Assembly: GCF_000744655.1 (NCBI RefSeq)
Contig: NZ_JQMJ01000004.1
Location: forward strand, 868,001 to 932,000
DNA: 64,000 nucleotides
Source of the DNA: Streptacidiphilus rugosus AM-16
GTDB taxonomy: Bacteria > Actinomycetota > Actinomycetes > Streptomycetales > Streptomycetaceae
Reading direction: 5' to 3'
Both the position numbers and the translations under genes were made by a program. The notes beneath the pieces are model-generated. The model worked only from the letters and a program-made list of their open reading frames with translations. It searched no databases and had not been told where the DNA came from. Position 1 is the first letter of the stretch. Every line of letters starts with the position of its first letter. Shown here piece after piece: positions 17,798 through 26,743 of the stretch.

Positions 17798-20700
17798 TTG
17801 AGCAGTGAATCGACACACCCCGGCGACAGCGCCCGGCCCGACGCGGAGCACCCGACGTTCAGCAGGCGGCGCTTCCTGGGCACCGGCTCGGGCGTCGCCG
17901 CGGGGGTGCTCGCCGCGGGCTGGGCCTCCCGCCCCCTCGCCGCAGGGGCCGCCCCGCACGCGACGGCGACCGCCGCACCCGTCGACCTGGCGGGTGCCCA
18001 CTGGGTCTGGTACCCCGAGGGGAACCCGCGCGTCACGGCTCCGGTGGCGTACCGGTACTTCCGCAGGGACTTCACCGTCCCGGCGGGCGCCGTCGGCGAC
18101 GCACAGCTGGTGGTCACCGGTGACGACACCGTCGACGTGTGGCTGAACGGACAGCACCTGGCTGGTTCCCCGCGCGTCGCGGACTTCTGGCGCAACGCCC
18201 TCTACGTCGACCTGCGGCCGGCGCTCACCGCCGGGACGAACACGATCGCCGTCGCCTGCAAGAACAACGGCGGCCCCGCCGGGCTCCTGGGACACCTGCG
18301 CGTCACCACGTCCGCGGGCACGACCGATCTGGTCACCGACGCCGGATGGCTCAGCGCGCAGTCCGCCCCCACCGGATGGGAGCAGCCGTCCTTCGACGAC
18401 TCCGGCTGGTCGGCCGCCGCGGATCTCGGCTCCTACGGCGTCTCCCCCTGGGGCTCCGGCGTGGCCGCGCCCGACCTGACGGCCGTCTCGCCCCTCGCTC
18501 CGACGGGCCTGACGGCCGAACACCGGACGAATCCCCTCGGTGTGGACGCGGCCCAGCCGCGGTTCGGCTGGGCGCTCTCCTCAACGGCGTCCCAGCAGCA
18601 CCAGGCGGCCTACCAAATCCAGGTCTCCTCGACCGGCACAGGAACCGGGGACGTCTGGGACAGCGGCCGGGTGGCCTCCGCCCAGCAGATCGACATCGCG
18701 TACGGCGGCCCCGCGCTGCGCAGCCTGGTCCGCTCCTACTGGCGGGTCCGGGTGTGGGACACCCAGGGCCGGGCCGGCGCCTGGAGCGACGTGCAGTGGT
18801 TCGAGACCGGTCTGCTCGACCCGGCCACCGAGTGGCACGGCGCCTTCGTGGGCCAGGCCGCTCCGCCGAACTTCGCGGGGGCGAGCTGGATCTGGTTCCC
18901 GGAGGGCAACCCCGCCTCCTCCGCGCCGGCCGCCACGCGCTATTTCCGCCGCACGCTCACCCTCGCCACCGCCCCGGCGAGCGCGGTACTGGCGGTCACC
19001 GGCGACGACACCGCCGACGTCTGGGTCAACGGCGCGCTGGTCAGCTCCTCGCCGAGGGCGGCCGACTCCTGGAAGGCCGCGGCGCTGGTCGACCTCGCCG
19101 GGTACCTGAAGGCCGGCACCAACGTGATTGCGGTGGCCTGCGCCAACACCAGCGTCTCCCCCGCCGGGCTGCTCGCGAAGCTGCTGCTGCCCGGCGGGCA
19201 GGTCGTCGACAGCGACACCTCGTGGAAGGCCGCCCAGTCCGGGCCGGCCGGCTGGAACACCGCCGCGTTCGACGACAGCGCCTGGCCCGCCGCGATGAAC
19301 GTCGCCACCGCCGGGTCCGGGCCCTGGGGCGTCCAGGTGCACGTGGTGACGCCGGCCCCGCTGCTGCGCAAGCGCTTCACCGTGGCCGGGCCGGTGGCCT
19401 CCGCACGACTCCTGACGACCGCGCTCGGCCTGCACGAGACCCGCCTGAACGGCGCGAAGGTCGGGGCCGAGGTCCTGGCCCCCGGCTGGACGGACTACGA
19501 CAAGCGCCTGCAGTACCGGGTCTTCGACGTCACCGCGCAGATCCAGCAGGGAGCCAACGTGCTGGCGGCGCTGCTGGGCAACGGCTGGTACAGCGGCAGC
19601 ATCGGCTTCGCTGGCAGCCAGAAGTACGGCACCCAGCCGTGGTACTCCGCCCAGTTACAGCTCACCTTCACCGACGGCTCGACGCAGACCGTCGCCACCG
19701 ACGGGAGCTGGAAGACCGCCACCGGGCCAGTCCGTGCGGACGACCTGTACCAGGGCGAGACCTACGACGCACGGCTGGACGTCCCCGGCTGGGACGGCGC
19801 CGGCTTCGACGACGGCTCCTGGGCCGCGGTCACGGTGGCCCAGGTCCCGCGCCCCACGCTGGTCTCCCAGGTCGACGATGGCGTCACCGTCCAGGCGGAG
19901 TACCCGCCGGTGGCCGTCACCCAGCCGCAGCCGGGTGTGTGGATCCTCGACCTGGGCCAGAACTTCGCGGGCCGGAACCGGCTCACCCTGGCCGGGCCCG
20001 CCGGGACGACGGTCACCATGCGGCACGGCGAGGTCCTCAACCCCGACGGCACGCTCTACACCGCCAACCTGCGGACCGCCCAGGCGACCGACCGGTTCGT
20101 CCTGGCGGGCACCGGCTCCGCCGAGACCTACGAGCCGAGGTTCACCGTCCACGGCTACCGCTACGTCGAACTCACCGGCCTCCCCGCCGGGTTCACCCCG
20201 ACGACGGCCACCGTCACCGGACGGGCGGCCTGGACCGACGCCGCCCAGCTGGGGACGTTCACCACGTCGAGCCCGCTGCTCGGCCAGATCCAGCACAACA
20301 TCGTCGCGGGTCAGCGCAGCAACATGCTGGCCATCCCCACAGACTGTCCACAGCGGGACGAGCGGCTGGGGTGGACGGGCGACATCGCCGCGTTCACCGC
20401 CACCTCCACGTTCAACCTGGACGTCCACCGGTTCCTGGCGAAGTTCGTCGAGGATCTGGTCGACGGCCAGCAGTCGAACGGGGCCTTCACCGACGTGGCG
20501 CCGGCGGTCATCTCCGGTTCCGGCACGGCCGGTTGGGGAGACGCGGGCGTGATCGTCCCGTACACCCTGTGGCAGCGGTTCGGCGATGTGCGCGTCGTCG
20601 ACCGGCACTTCCCCGCCATGGCCGCCTGGGTCGACTACCTGCACAGCACCGCGGGCGGCAACCTGCTCCGCAACCAGACGACCTTCGGCGACTGGCTCAA

Positions 20701-21550
20701 CGTCAACGACGACACGCCCCACGACCTGATCTGCACCGCGTACTTCGCCTGGGCCGCACGTCTCGTGTCACGGATGGCCGCCGCCACCGGCCGCACCGCG
20801 CAGGCCGCCTCCTACGGGCAACTCGCGGACCAGGTGACGTCGGCGTTCGCGGGCCAGTACGTCGGGGCGGACGGCTCGGTCGGCAGCAACACCCAGACCG
20901 GGTACGTGCTCGCGCTCGCCTTCGGGCTGGTGCCCGCCGCGCTGGTCCAGCGGGCCGCGGACAAGCTCGCCGCCAGGGTCGCCGCCGGCAACGGGCATCT
21001 GACGGTCGGCTTCCTCGGTGTGGAGAACCTGCTGCCGGTCCTGGCGGACAACGGGCACGCGGACGTCGCCTACCGGATCCTGCTGCAGACCGACTACCCC
21101 GGCTGGGGCTACATGATCAGTCGTGGCGCCACCACCGTCTGGGAGCGGTGGGACGGCATCCGCACCGACGGGTCCTTCCAGGACCCTGGTATGAACTCCT
21201 TCAACCACTACGGGCTCGGGTCGGTCGGCGACTTCCTCTACCGCACCGTCGCCGGCCTGGGTCCGGCCGCCCCCGGCTACCAGGCCCTGCTCCTCGCACC
21301 CCGGACGGGCGGCGGGGTGACTTCGGCCTCGGCCTCCTATCGGACGCCGTGCGGGACGGCCGAATGCGGTTGGTCCGTCGCGAACGGGCAGGTGACCCTC
21401 GCGGTCACGGTACCCGCCAACGTCACCGCGACCGTGGTCGTGCCCACCTCGCAACCCGGTTCGGTGAGCGCACCCGCCCAGGCCGTTCCTGCGGCTCCGG
21501 GCGCCTACTACCTGCCCGCAGGCGGGTACACCTTCACGGCCGCCGTCTGA
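17798..21550 (+). CDS. Alpha-L-rhamnosidase, GH78, Tat-exported
   Basis: A 1250-residue secreted glycosidase removing terminal alpha-L-rhamnose from plant glycosides or polysaccharides. The N-terminus has a Tat signal (SRRRFLG near residues 22-28, then a hydrophobic stretch ending AAGAAPHA). Two copies of a beta-sandwich module (W[VI]W[YF]PEGNP ... DDSxW) lie at about 68-225 and 365-515, flanking the first Fn3-like GH78 domain. The six-hairpin catalytic domain has DCPQRDERLGWTGD (Asp849, Asp854, Glu855) and the probable base Glu1116 in VWERWDG. Start is TTG at 17798, eight bases after AAGGAG. The extra modules make it longer than most GH78 enzymes (900-1100). Promoter and paired upstream repeats suggest substrate induction. 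Confidence 0.93.
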   Translation: MSSESTHPGDSARPDAEHPTFSRRRFLGTGSGVAAGVLAAGWASRPLAAGAAPHATATAAPVDLAGAHWVWYPEGNPRVTAPVAYRYFRRDFTVPAGAVGDAQLVVTGDDTVDVWLNGQHLAGSPRVADFWRNALYVDLRPALTAGTNTIAVACKNNGGPAGLLGHLRVTTSAGTTDLVTDAGWLSAQSAPTGWEQPSFDDSGWSAAADLGSYGVSPWGSGVAAPDLTAVSPLAPTGLTAEHRTNPLGVDAAQPRFGWALSSTASQQHQAAYQIQVSSTGTGTGDVWDSGRVASAQQIDIAYGGPALRSLVRSYWRVRVWDTQGRAGAWSDVQWFETGLLDPATEWHGAFVGQAAPPNFAGASWIWFPEGNPASSAPAATRYFRRTLTLATAPASAVLAVTGDDTADVWVNGALVSSSPRAADSWKAAALVDLAGYLKAGTNVIAVACANTSVSPAGLLAKLLLPGGQVVDSDTSWKAAQSGPAGWNTAAFDDSAWPAAMNVATAGSGPWGVQVHVVTPAPLLRKRFTVAGPVASARLLTTALGLHETRLNGAKVGAEVLAPGWTDYDKRLQYRVFDVTAQIQQGANVLAALLGNGWYSGSIGFAGSQKYGTQPWYSAQLQLTFTDGSTQTVATDGSWKTATGPVRADDLYQGETYDARLDVPGWDGAGFDDGSWAAVTVAQVPRPTLVSQVDDGVTVQAEYPPVAVTQPQPGVWILDLGQNFAGRNRLTLAGPAGTTVTMRHGEVLNPDGTLYTANLRTAQATDRFVLAGTGSAETYEPRFTVHGYRYVELTGLPAGFTPTTATVTGRAAWTDAAQLGTFTTSSPLLGQIQHNIVAGQRSNMLAIPTDCPQRDERLGWTGDIAAFTATSTFNLDVHRFLAKFVEDLVDGQQSNGAFTDVAPAVISGSGTAGWGDAGVIVPYTLWQRFGDVRVVDRHFPAMAAWVDYLHSTAGGNLLRNQTTFGDWLNVNDDTPHDLICTAYFAWAARLVSRMAAATGRTAQAASYGQLADQVTSAFAGQYVGADGSVGSNTQTGYVLALAFGLVPAALVQRAADKLAARVAAGNGHLTVGFLGVENLLPVLADNGHADVAYRILLQTDYPGWGYMISRGATTVWERWDGIRTDGSFQDPGMNSFNHYGLGSVGDFLYRTVAGLGPAAPGYQALLLAPRTGGGVTSASASYRTPCGTAECGWSVANGQVTLAVTVPANVTATVVVPTSQPGSVSAPAQAVPAAPGAYYLPAGGYTFTAAV

Positions 21551-21609
21551 GCCGAGCGGCCGTGCAGGCGGGTACACCTTCACGGCCGCCGTCTGAGCCG
21601 AGCGGCCGG
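21518..21609 (+). repeat. 46-bp tandem duplication across the rhamnosidase stop codon
   Basis: The unit 21518-21563 is repeated at 21564-21609 with one mismatch at the last base. It includes the last codons of the gene (YTFTAAV), the stop and part of the downstream spacer. The period of 46 is not a multiple of three, but the first stop protects the reading frame, so the protein is unaffected. Confidence 0.9.
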
Positions 21610-21644
21610 TCCCGGCGCCCCTCACCGGGCGCCGGGACCGGCCG
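21603..21644 (+). terminator. Strong hairpin after the rhamnosidase gene
   Basis: A perfect 18-bp stem (21603-21620 with 21627-21644) encloses a six-base loop CTCACC. There is no T-run, as is usual for actinobacterial terminators. It separates the rhamnosidase from the phosphatase gene that follows on the same strand. Confidence 0.75.
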
Positions 21645-21685
21645 GACCGGTGGCCGCCGCGAGAGGGGCGGTGTTACATAGGCGT

Positions 21686-24448
21686 ATGGCCCGGTTCTGG
21701 GGCCGTTCCCGGGCCACCGCGGGCCCCGGTTCCACCGGTGGGGACCGGTCAGTCCCGCGCCCGGAGCGGGATCAGCAGAGTGACCGGCACCCGGACCGGC
21801 CGCTTCCGCCTGCGCGTCGCCGGGGGATGTTCGGTCTGGGCAGCGTCGCCGGACAGGTCTTCGTGCTCCAGGTCGTGATCATTCTGGTGCTGGTGCTGGC
21901 CGCGGGTATCGAGGTCTTCGTCCAGGCTCAGAACGACACCACGGTGGAGGCCCAGGACCGGTCCCTGGCGGTGGCCCAGACGTTCGCCAACGCTCCCGGA
22001 ACGGTCGCCGCGATGGAGTCGGCCCACCCCACCGCGCTGCTCCAGCCGCGCGCCGAGGCCACCCGGCTGGCCACCGGCGTGGACTTCGTCGTGGTCACCG
22101 ACGACCACGGGATCCGCTACACCCACCCGATCCCCAACCGGATCGGAAAGAAGTTCGTGGGCGACATCGGCCCCGCGCTGGCCGGGCAGACGGTCACCGA
22201 GACCATCCGGGGCACCATCGGCCCGCTGGTGCAGGCGATCGTCCCGGTCTTCGACAGCCGCCACCGGGTGATCGGCGTGGTCTCCGCAGGCATCACGCTC
22301 AGGAAGATCAGCAACATCGCCCAGCACCGGCTGCCGGTCGTCCTCGGGGCCGGCGCCTTGGCCCTGGGGCTCGCCACCGCCGGGTCCTGGCTGGTCGTAC
22401 GGAGACTGAGGCGCCAGACCCACGGCCTCGGCCCGGCCGAGATGACCCGCATGTACGAGCACCACGACGCGGTGCTGCACGCGGTGCGTGAGGGCGTGCT
22501 CATCGTCGGTGACGACCGCCGCATGCTGCTCGCCAACGACGAGGCCTGCCGCCTGCTCGACCTGCCCCTCGCCGAGTACGAAGGCCGGCTCGTCTCCGAC
22601 CTGGGCCTGGACCACCGGCTGACCGAGCTGCTGGACTCCGGGCACGCCGCCACCGACGAGGTGGTCAGCGCCGGCGAGAGGCTGCTGGTGGTGAACATCC
22701 GGACCACCGACCCCGGTGGCGGCCCGTCCGGCGTGGTCGCCACGCTGCGGGACTCCACCGAGCTGCGCGCCCTGTCCGGCAAGGCCGACCAGGCCCGCAA
22801 GCGCCTCAAGCTGCTCTACGAGGCCAGCGCCGCCATCGGCACCACGTTGGACGTGACCCGGACGGCCGAGGAGCTGACCGAGGCGGCGGTCCCGAGGTTC
22901 GCGGACTTCGTCACCGTCGACCTGGCGGAGCCGCTGCTGCGCGGGGACGAACCCGCCCCCGGCGCGGCGACGAACCTGCGCCGCGCCGCGCTGTACGGCG
23001 TCCGGCCGGACATCCCGTTCTTCCCGGTCGGGACGTCCATCCCGTTGCCGCCGGGAACGCCGCACTCCCAGGCCCTCCACGGGCACTCCGTCCTGGAGCC
23101 CGCGCTGACCGACCCCGCGTCCGCCTGGAGGCTGACCGACAGCGAGCGGGCCGAGCTGATCGTCGGGCAGGGCATCCACTCCCTGGTCACCGTGCCGCTG
23201 CTGGCCCGCGGCACGTTGCTCGGGGTGGCCCACTTCTACCGCTCGGAGAAGCCCGAGCCCTTCGACGCCGACGACCTGTCGGTCGCCGAGGAGCTCGGGG
23301 CCCGCACGGCCGTGTGCATCGACAACGCCCGCCGCTTCGCCCGCGAGCACCAGATGGCCGTCACCCTCCAGCAGAGCCTGCTCCCCGGAGGCCTGCCCGC
23401 GCAGAGCGCCCTGGACGTCGCCTACCGCTATCTCCCGGCCCACGCGGGCGTCGGCGGTGACTGGTTCGACGTCATCCCTCTGCCCGGCGCCCGGATCGCG
23501 CTGGTCGTCGGCGACGTGGTCGGCCACGGCCTGCACGCCGCGGCGACCATGGGCCGCCTGCGCACCGCCGTGCACAACTTCTCGACCCTGGACCTGCCGC
23601 CGGACGAGTTGCTCGGCCATCTCGACGTCCTGGTCAACCAGATCGACCAGGACCGCGCGGCCACCGACGGCGAGACCGCCATCACCGGGGCGACCTGCCT
23701 GTACGCGATCTACGACCCCGTCTCCCGGCGCTGCAGCATGGCGCGCGCCGGCCACCTGCCGCCCGCTCTGGTGCACCCCGACGGTTCGGTCGAGTTCGTC
23801 GACCTGCCCGCCGGGCCGCCGCTCGGGCTGGTGGGCCTGCCCTTCGAGACGGTGGAGCTGGAACTGCCCGAGGACAGCCGCCTGGTGCTCTACACCGACG
23901 GCCTGGTGGAGGACCGCGCACGGGACATCGACGTCGGTCTGGACCTGCTGCGCAGTGCACTGGCCCGGCCCCACCGCACCCCGGAGCAGACCTGCCAGGC
24001 GGTGCTCGACGCGCTGCTCCCGATCAACCCCACGGACGACGTCGCGCTGCTGGTGGCCCGCACCCGGGTGCTGCCGGTGGACCGGGTGGCGGCCTGGGAG
24101 GTCGCGGCCGACCCTGCGGTCGTCGCCGGGATCCGGGCGGGCGTCGCCGAACGGTTGACCGCCTGGGGACTGGACGAACTCGCCTTCACCACCGAACTGG
24201 TCGTCAGCGAGCTGGCGACGAACGCGATCCGCTACGCGGCCGGGCCGATCCGGGTCCGGCTGCTGTACGACCGGACCCTGGTCTGCGAGGTCTCCGACGG
24301 CAGCAGCACGTCCCCGCACCTCCGGTACGCGGCCACCACCGACGAGGGCGGGCGGGGACTCTTCCTGGTCGCCCAGCTCTCCGAGCGCTGGGGCACCCGG
24401 TACACCCCCGAGGGCAAGGTGATCTGGTCCGAGCAGGCCCTGCCGTGA
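21686..24448 (+). CDS. Membrane sensor phosphatase: sCACHE-PAS-GAF-SpoIIE(PP2C)-HATPase
   Basis: A 920-residue signalling protein. A first membrane helix (about residues 56-78) and a second (about 215-235) frame an extracytoplasmic CACHE-like sensor. Then come a PAS domain (VLHAVREGVLIVGDD...), a GAF domain, a SpoIIE-type PP2C phosphatase with the metal motifs GGDWFDV, VGDVVGHG and YTDGLVEDR, and a C-terminal anti-sigma-type ATPase (VVSELATNAIRYA, EGGRGLFLV). Phosphatase and kinase activities in one chain suit partner switching with an STAS anti-anti-sigma factor. No STAS or sigma gene lies next to it, so the partner is elsewhere. ATG at 21686; the frame is open upstream. Confidence 0.88.
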   Translation: MARFWGRSRATAGPGSTGGDRSVPRPERDQQSDRHPDRPLPPARRRGMFGLGSVAGQVFVLQVVIILVLVLAAGIEVFVQAQNDTTVEAQDRSLAVAQTFANAPGTVAAMESAHPTALLQPRAEATRLATGVDFVVVTDDHGIRYTHPIPNRIGKKFVGDIGPALAGQTVTETIRGTIGPLVQAIVPVFDSRHRVIGVVSAGITLRKISNIAQHRLPVVLGAGALALGLATAGSWLVVRRLRRQTHGLGPAEMTRMYEHHDAVLHAVREGVLIVGDDRRMLLANDEACRLLDLPLAEYEGRLVSDLGLDHRLTELLDSGHAATDEVVSAGERLLVVNIRTTDPGGGPSGVVATLRDSTELRALSGKADQARKRLKLLYEASAAIGTTLDVTRTAEELTEAAVPRFADFVTVDLAEPLLRGDEPAPGAATNLRRAALYGVRPDIPFFPVGTSIPLPPGTPHSQALHGHSVLEPALTDPASAWRLTDSERAELIVGQGIHSLVTVPLLARGTLLGVAHFYRSEKPEPFDADDLSVAEELGARTAVCIDNARRFAREHQMAVTLQQSLLPGGLPAQSALDVAYRYLPAHAGVGGDWFDVIPLPGARIALVVGDVVGHGLHAAATMGRLRTAVHNFSTLDLPPDELLGHLDVLVNQIDQDRAATDGETAITGATCLYAIYDPVSRRCSMARAGHLPPALVHPDGSVEFVDLPAGPPLGLVGLPFETVELELPEDSRLVLYTDGLVEDRARDIDVGLDLLRSALARPHRTPEQTCQAVLDALLPINPTDDVALLVARTRVLPVDRVAAWEVAADPAVVAGIRAGVAERLTAWGLDELAFTTELVVSELATNAIRYAAGPIRVRLLYDRTLVCEVSDGSSTSPHLRYAATTDEGGRGLFLVAQLSERWGTRYTPEGKVIWSEQALP

Positions 24449-24488
24449 CGGCCTCGCGCAGCGGCGCCGTTCTCGCTTCGGGACGGTG

Positions 24489-25070
24489 TCACCGTGGCGC
24501 GGGGCCGAGGAGTCTGTCGACGAGGTGCTCGGGGTAGCCGGTGGCGGGCGGGTCGATGCCGAAGATCGCCCGGACGTAGAGCGGCGCGAGGAGCTGGTCG
24601 AAGATCTCCTCCAGGGGTGGGGGGCTCTCGCCCCTGGCGGCGGCCCGTTCGCGGATGCTCTCGATGGAGCGGACCCGGCGCTGGAAGTGCTCGGTGCGTT
24701 CGGCCTGCGCGTCGGCCCCGGCGGGCATCGAGAGGGCGACGGCCCGGATGAGCATGCGGCCCTCGGAGGTGCGGATGCTGTCCACCCCGGCCCGCACCCA
24801 GGCGGTGAGGTCCCCGCGCAGGGATCCGGTGTCGTTCAACGGCGAGTCCCGTTCCAGGCGGGTGGTGACCACGTCGGCGAGGAGTGCCTCGCGGCTGCCC
24901 CAACGCCGGTAGATGCTCGTGTGGTTCACCCCGGCGCGCTGGGCGATCGCGGGGATGGTGGGCTCGGCGCCGTCGGGATCGGCCAGCAGCTCGACGACGG
25001 CCTGGTGGACGGCCGCGCGGACCTGCTCGGGGCTCTTGCGGAGGCGTTCGGCCGATGGTTTCGGGGTCAC
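24489..25070 (-). CDS. TetR family regulator
   Basis: About 193 residues with an N-terminal TetR helix-turn-helix (TIPAIAQRAGVNHTSIYRRWGSREALLADVV) and a C-terminal ligand domain of the TetR_C type. It is divergent from an alpha/beta hydrolase gene, with two matching operator sites between them, so auto-repression and repression of the hydrolase are inferred. The start is uncertain: GTG at 25070 is preferred because the other candidate (GTG at 25094) lies inside one operator copy; neither has a good ribosome site. Confidence 0.85.
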   Translation of the reverse strand: MTPKPSAERLRKSPEQVRAAVHQAVVELLADPDGAEPTIPAIAQRAGVNHTSIYRRWGSREALLADVVTTRLERDSPLNDTGSLRGDLTAWVRAGVDSIRTSEGRMLIRAVALSMPAGADAQAERTEHFQRRVRSIESIRERAAARGESPPPLEEIFDQLLAPLYVRAIFGIDPPATGYPEHLVDRLLGPAPR

Positions 25071-25088
25071 CTCCCCATCGTAGCCGAC

Positions 25089-25106
25089 AAGCACAGATAT
25101 TTACTT
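25089..25106 (-). promoter_or_regulatory. TetR operator, imperfect copy
   Basis: AAGCACAGATATTTACTT keeps the left half of the perfect palindrome at 25139-25156 (AAGCACAGAT) and ends with the same CTT. It lies at the promoter side of the regulator gene. Confidence 0.5.
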
Positions 25107-25138
25107 AGTGGCGGCCCGGGGGCTACAGTCGTCCACAC

Positions 25139-25156
25139 AAGCACAGATCTGTGCTT
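25139..25156 (+). promoter_or_regulatory. TetR operator, perfect 18-bp palindrome
   Basis: AAGCACAGATCTGTGCTT is a perfect palindrome ending 19 bases before the hydrolase ATG, overlapping where its transcript should begin. Site size and position fit a TetR dimer acting as repressor. Confidence 0.7.
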
Positions 25157-25175
25157 AGCCGGAAGGGGAGATCCG

Positions 25176-26399
25176 ATGAAGCAGTTGCTGTTCCCGAACA
25201 ACACCCAGTTCTGGTACGAGACCCTGCGCTCGATGAGCCACATCGCCTACGGGGGCGCCGACTTCGGCGAGGTCGTCACCACCTGTGCGCGCATCACGGA
25301 GGGCGACTACGACAGCTGGCACACGGAGTGGCTCGCCACCGCCGACCGCGTGTCCGGCGAGGCCGAGAAGGCCCTGGAGGCGGGCCACCGGATCAGCGCC
25401 AGGGACGGGTTCCTGCGGGCCTCGAACTACTACCGCTCCGCGGAGTTCTTCCTCCACGGGCACCCCTGCGACCCGCGCCACGACCACGCCTACGACCGCA
25501 GCGTCGCCTGCTTCCGGGCGGCGGCGGCACTGTTCACGCCCGTCATCGAACCGGTGGCCATCCCCTACGAGGGCACGACCCTGCCGGGCTACCTCTACCG
25601 CGCCGACACCACCGGCACGCCCCGCCCGACCCTGATCATGCACTCGGGCTTCGACGGCACCGCCGAGGAACTCCACTTCAGCGGCGCACTCGCCGCCGTG
25701 GAACGCGGCTACACCGTGCTGACCTTCGACGGCCCCGGGCAGCCGGGCCCGCGCCACCACCAGGGTCTGGTCTTCCGCCCGGACTGGGAGCACGTCATCA
25801 CCCCCGTCGTCGACTTCGCCGAGAGCCTCCCGGAGGTCGACAACAGCCGCATCGCCCTGTTCGGCTCCAGCATGGGCGGCGTCCTCGCCCCCAGGGCCGC
25901 CGCCTTCGAACACCGCCTGGCCGCGGTGATCGCCGTCGACGGCGTCTTCGACCTCGGCCAGATATCCGTCCGCAACATCCCCGGGGCCAGGGAGGAGGCC
26001 GAAAGGCTCCTGCGCGCCGCGGACGCCCCCGAACTCGACGCCGCGTTCGACCGGCTCATCGCCCAGGACGCCACCGCGCGCTGGGCCATCAACCACGGCA
26101 TGTACGTCCTGGGTGTCGACACCCCCCGCGCCTTCAGCGCCGCCTACCTCGACTACACCCTCGACCACGGCGTCGCGGAGCTGATCCGGTGCCCCACGCT
26201 GGTCTGCGACGCGGCCGAGGACGAGTTCTTCAAGGGCCAGCCCGAGCAGCTCCACGACCGTCTCACCTGCCCGAAGACGCTCATGCTCTTCACCGCCGAG
26301 GAGGGGGCGGGAGCCCACTGCCACCCGGGCGCCATGCGTCTCGCCCTCGCCCGCATCTACGACTGGCTCGACGACACCCTCGCCGTCGGCAAGGCCTGA
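25176..26399 (+). CDS. Alpha/beta hydrolase with N-terminal cap (FrsA/DHPON-hydrolase-like)
   Basis: A 407-residue hydrolase. The nucleophile is Ser232 in GSSMGG; the acid lies in CDAAEDEFF and the base in GAGAHCHPGA. The first 120 residues form a helical domain before the core (PYEGTTLPGYLYR), as in esterase FrsA and 2,6-dihydropseudooxynicotine hydrolase. The substrate is unknown; hydrolysis of an ester or C-C bond in the cytosol is likely since there is no signal peptide. ATG at 25176 has GGAAGGGGAG just upstream. A palindromic operator and the divergent TetR gene point to induction by its substrate. Confidence 0.87.
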   Translation: MKQLLFPNNTQFWYETLRSMSHIAYGGADFGEVVTTCARITEGDYDSWHTEWLATADRVSGEAEKALEAGHRISARDGFLRASNYYRSAEFFLHGHPCDPRHDHAYDRSVACFRAAAALFTPVIEPVAIPYEGTTLPGYLYRADTTGTPRPTLIMHSGFDGTAEELHFSGALAAVERGYTVLTFDGPGQPGPRHHQGLVFRPDWEHVITPVVDFAESLPEVDNSRIALFGSSMGGVLAPRAAAFEHRLAAVIAVDGVFDLGQISVRNIPGAREEAERLLRAADAPELDAAFDRLIAQDATARWAINHGMYVLGVDTPRAFSAAYLDYTLDHGVAELIRCPTLVCDAAEDEFFKGQPEQLHDRLTCPKTLMLFTAEEGAGAHCHPGAMRLALARIYDWLDDTLAVGKA

Positions 26400-26473
26400 C
26401 GGCCCGCCTCGGCCGGAGCGGGCGCCCGCCGGCCGGGCGGACGGGGCGGGGTCGGGTTCCTCGGGCGCACGGT

Positions 26474-26743
26474 TCAGTCGCCCGCCGCGACCTCGGCGGG
26501 CTCGGCTGTCTCGACGGACTGCGCGGACCGCGCCTCGTCCGCGGGCTCCCAGCGCAGCAGGTCGCCCGGCTGACACTCGAGCACCTCGCAGAGCGCGGCG
26601 AGCGTCGCGAAGCGCACCGCCTTGGCGCGGCCGTTCTTGAGCACCGCAAGGTTGGCGGGCGTGATGCCCACGCGGTCCGCGAGCTCTCCCACGGACATCT
26701 TGCGCCTGGCCAGCATCACGTCGATGTCGACGACGATCGGCAT
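26474..26743 (-). CDS. XRE/Cro family small regulator
   Basis: An 89-residue helix-turn-helix protein with VGELADRVGITPANLAVLKNGRAKAVRFATLAALCEVLECQ, the YozG/Cro type usually coded with DUF2975 proteins. Its ATG overlaps the stop of the DUF2975 gene by one base (TGATG), so the two are translated together. It probably regulates the shared promoter, which holds a 17-bp palindrome. Confidence 0.9.
   Translation of the reverse strand: MPIVVDIDVMLARRKMSVGELADRVGITPANLAVLKNGRAKAVRFATLAALCEVLECQPGDLLRWEPADEARSAQSVETAEPAEVAAGD

Noticed and set aside
18139-21681. A second 1180-codon plus-strand frame overlapping the rhamnosidase
   Set aside because: Out-of-frame shadow with extreme Arg/Gly/Pro content.
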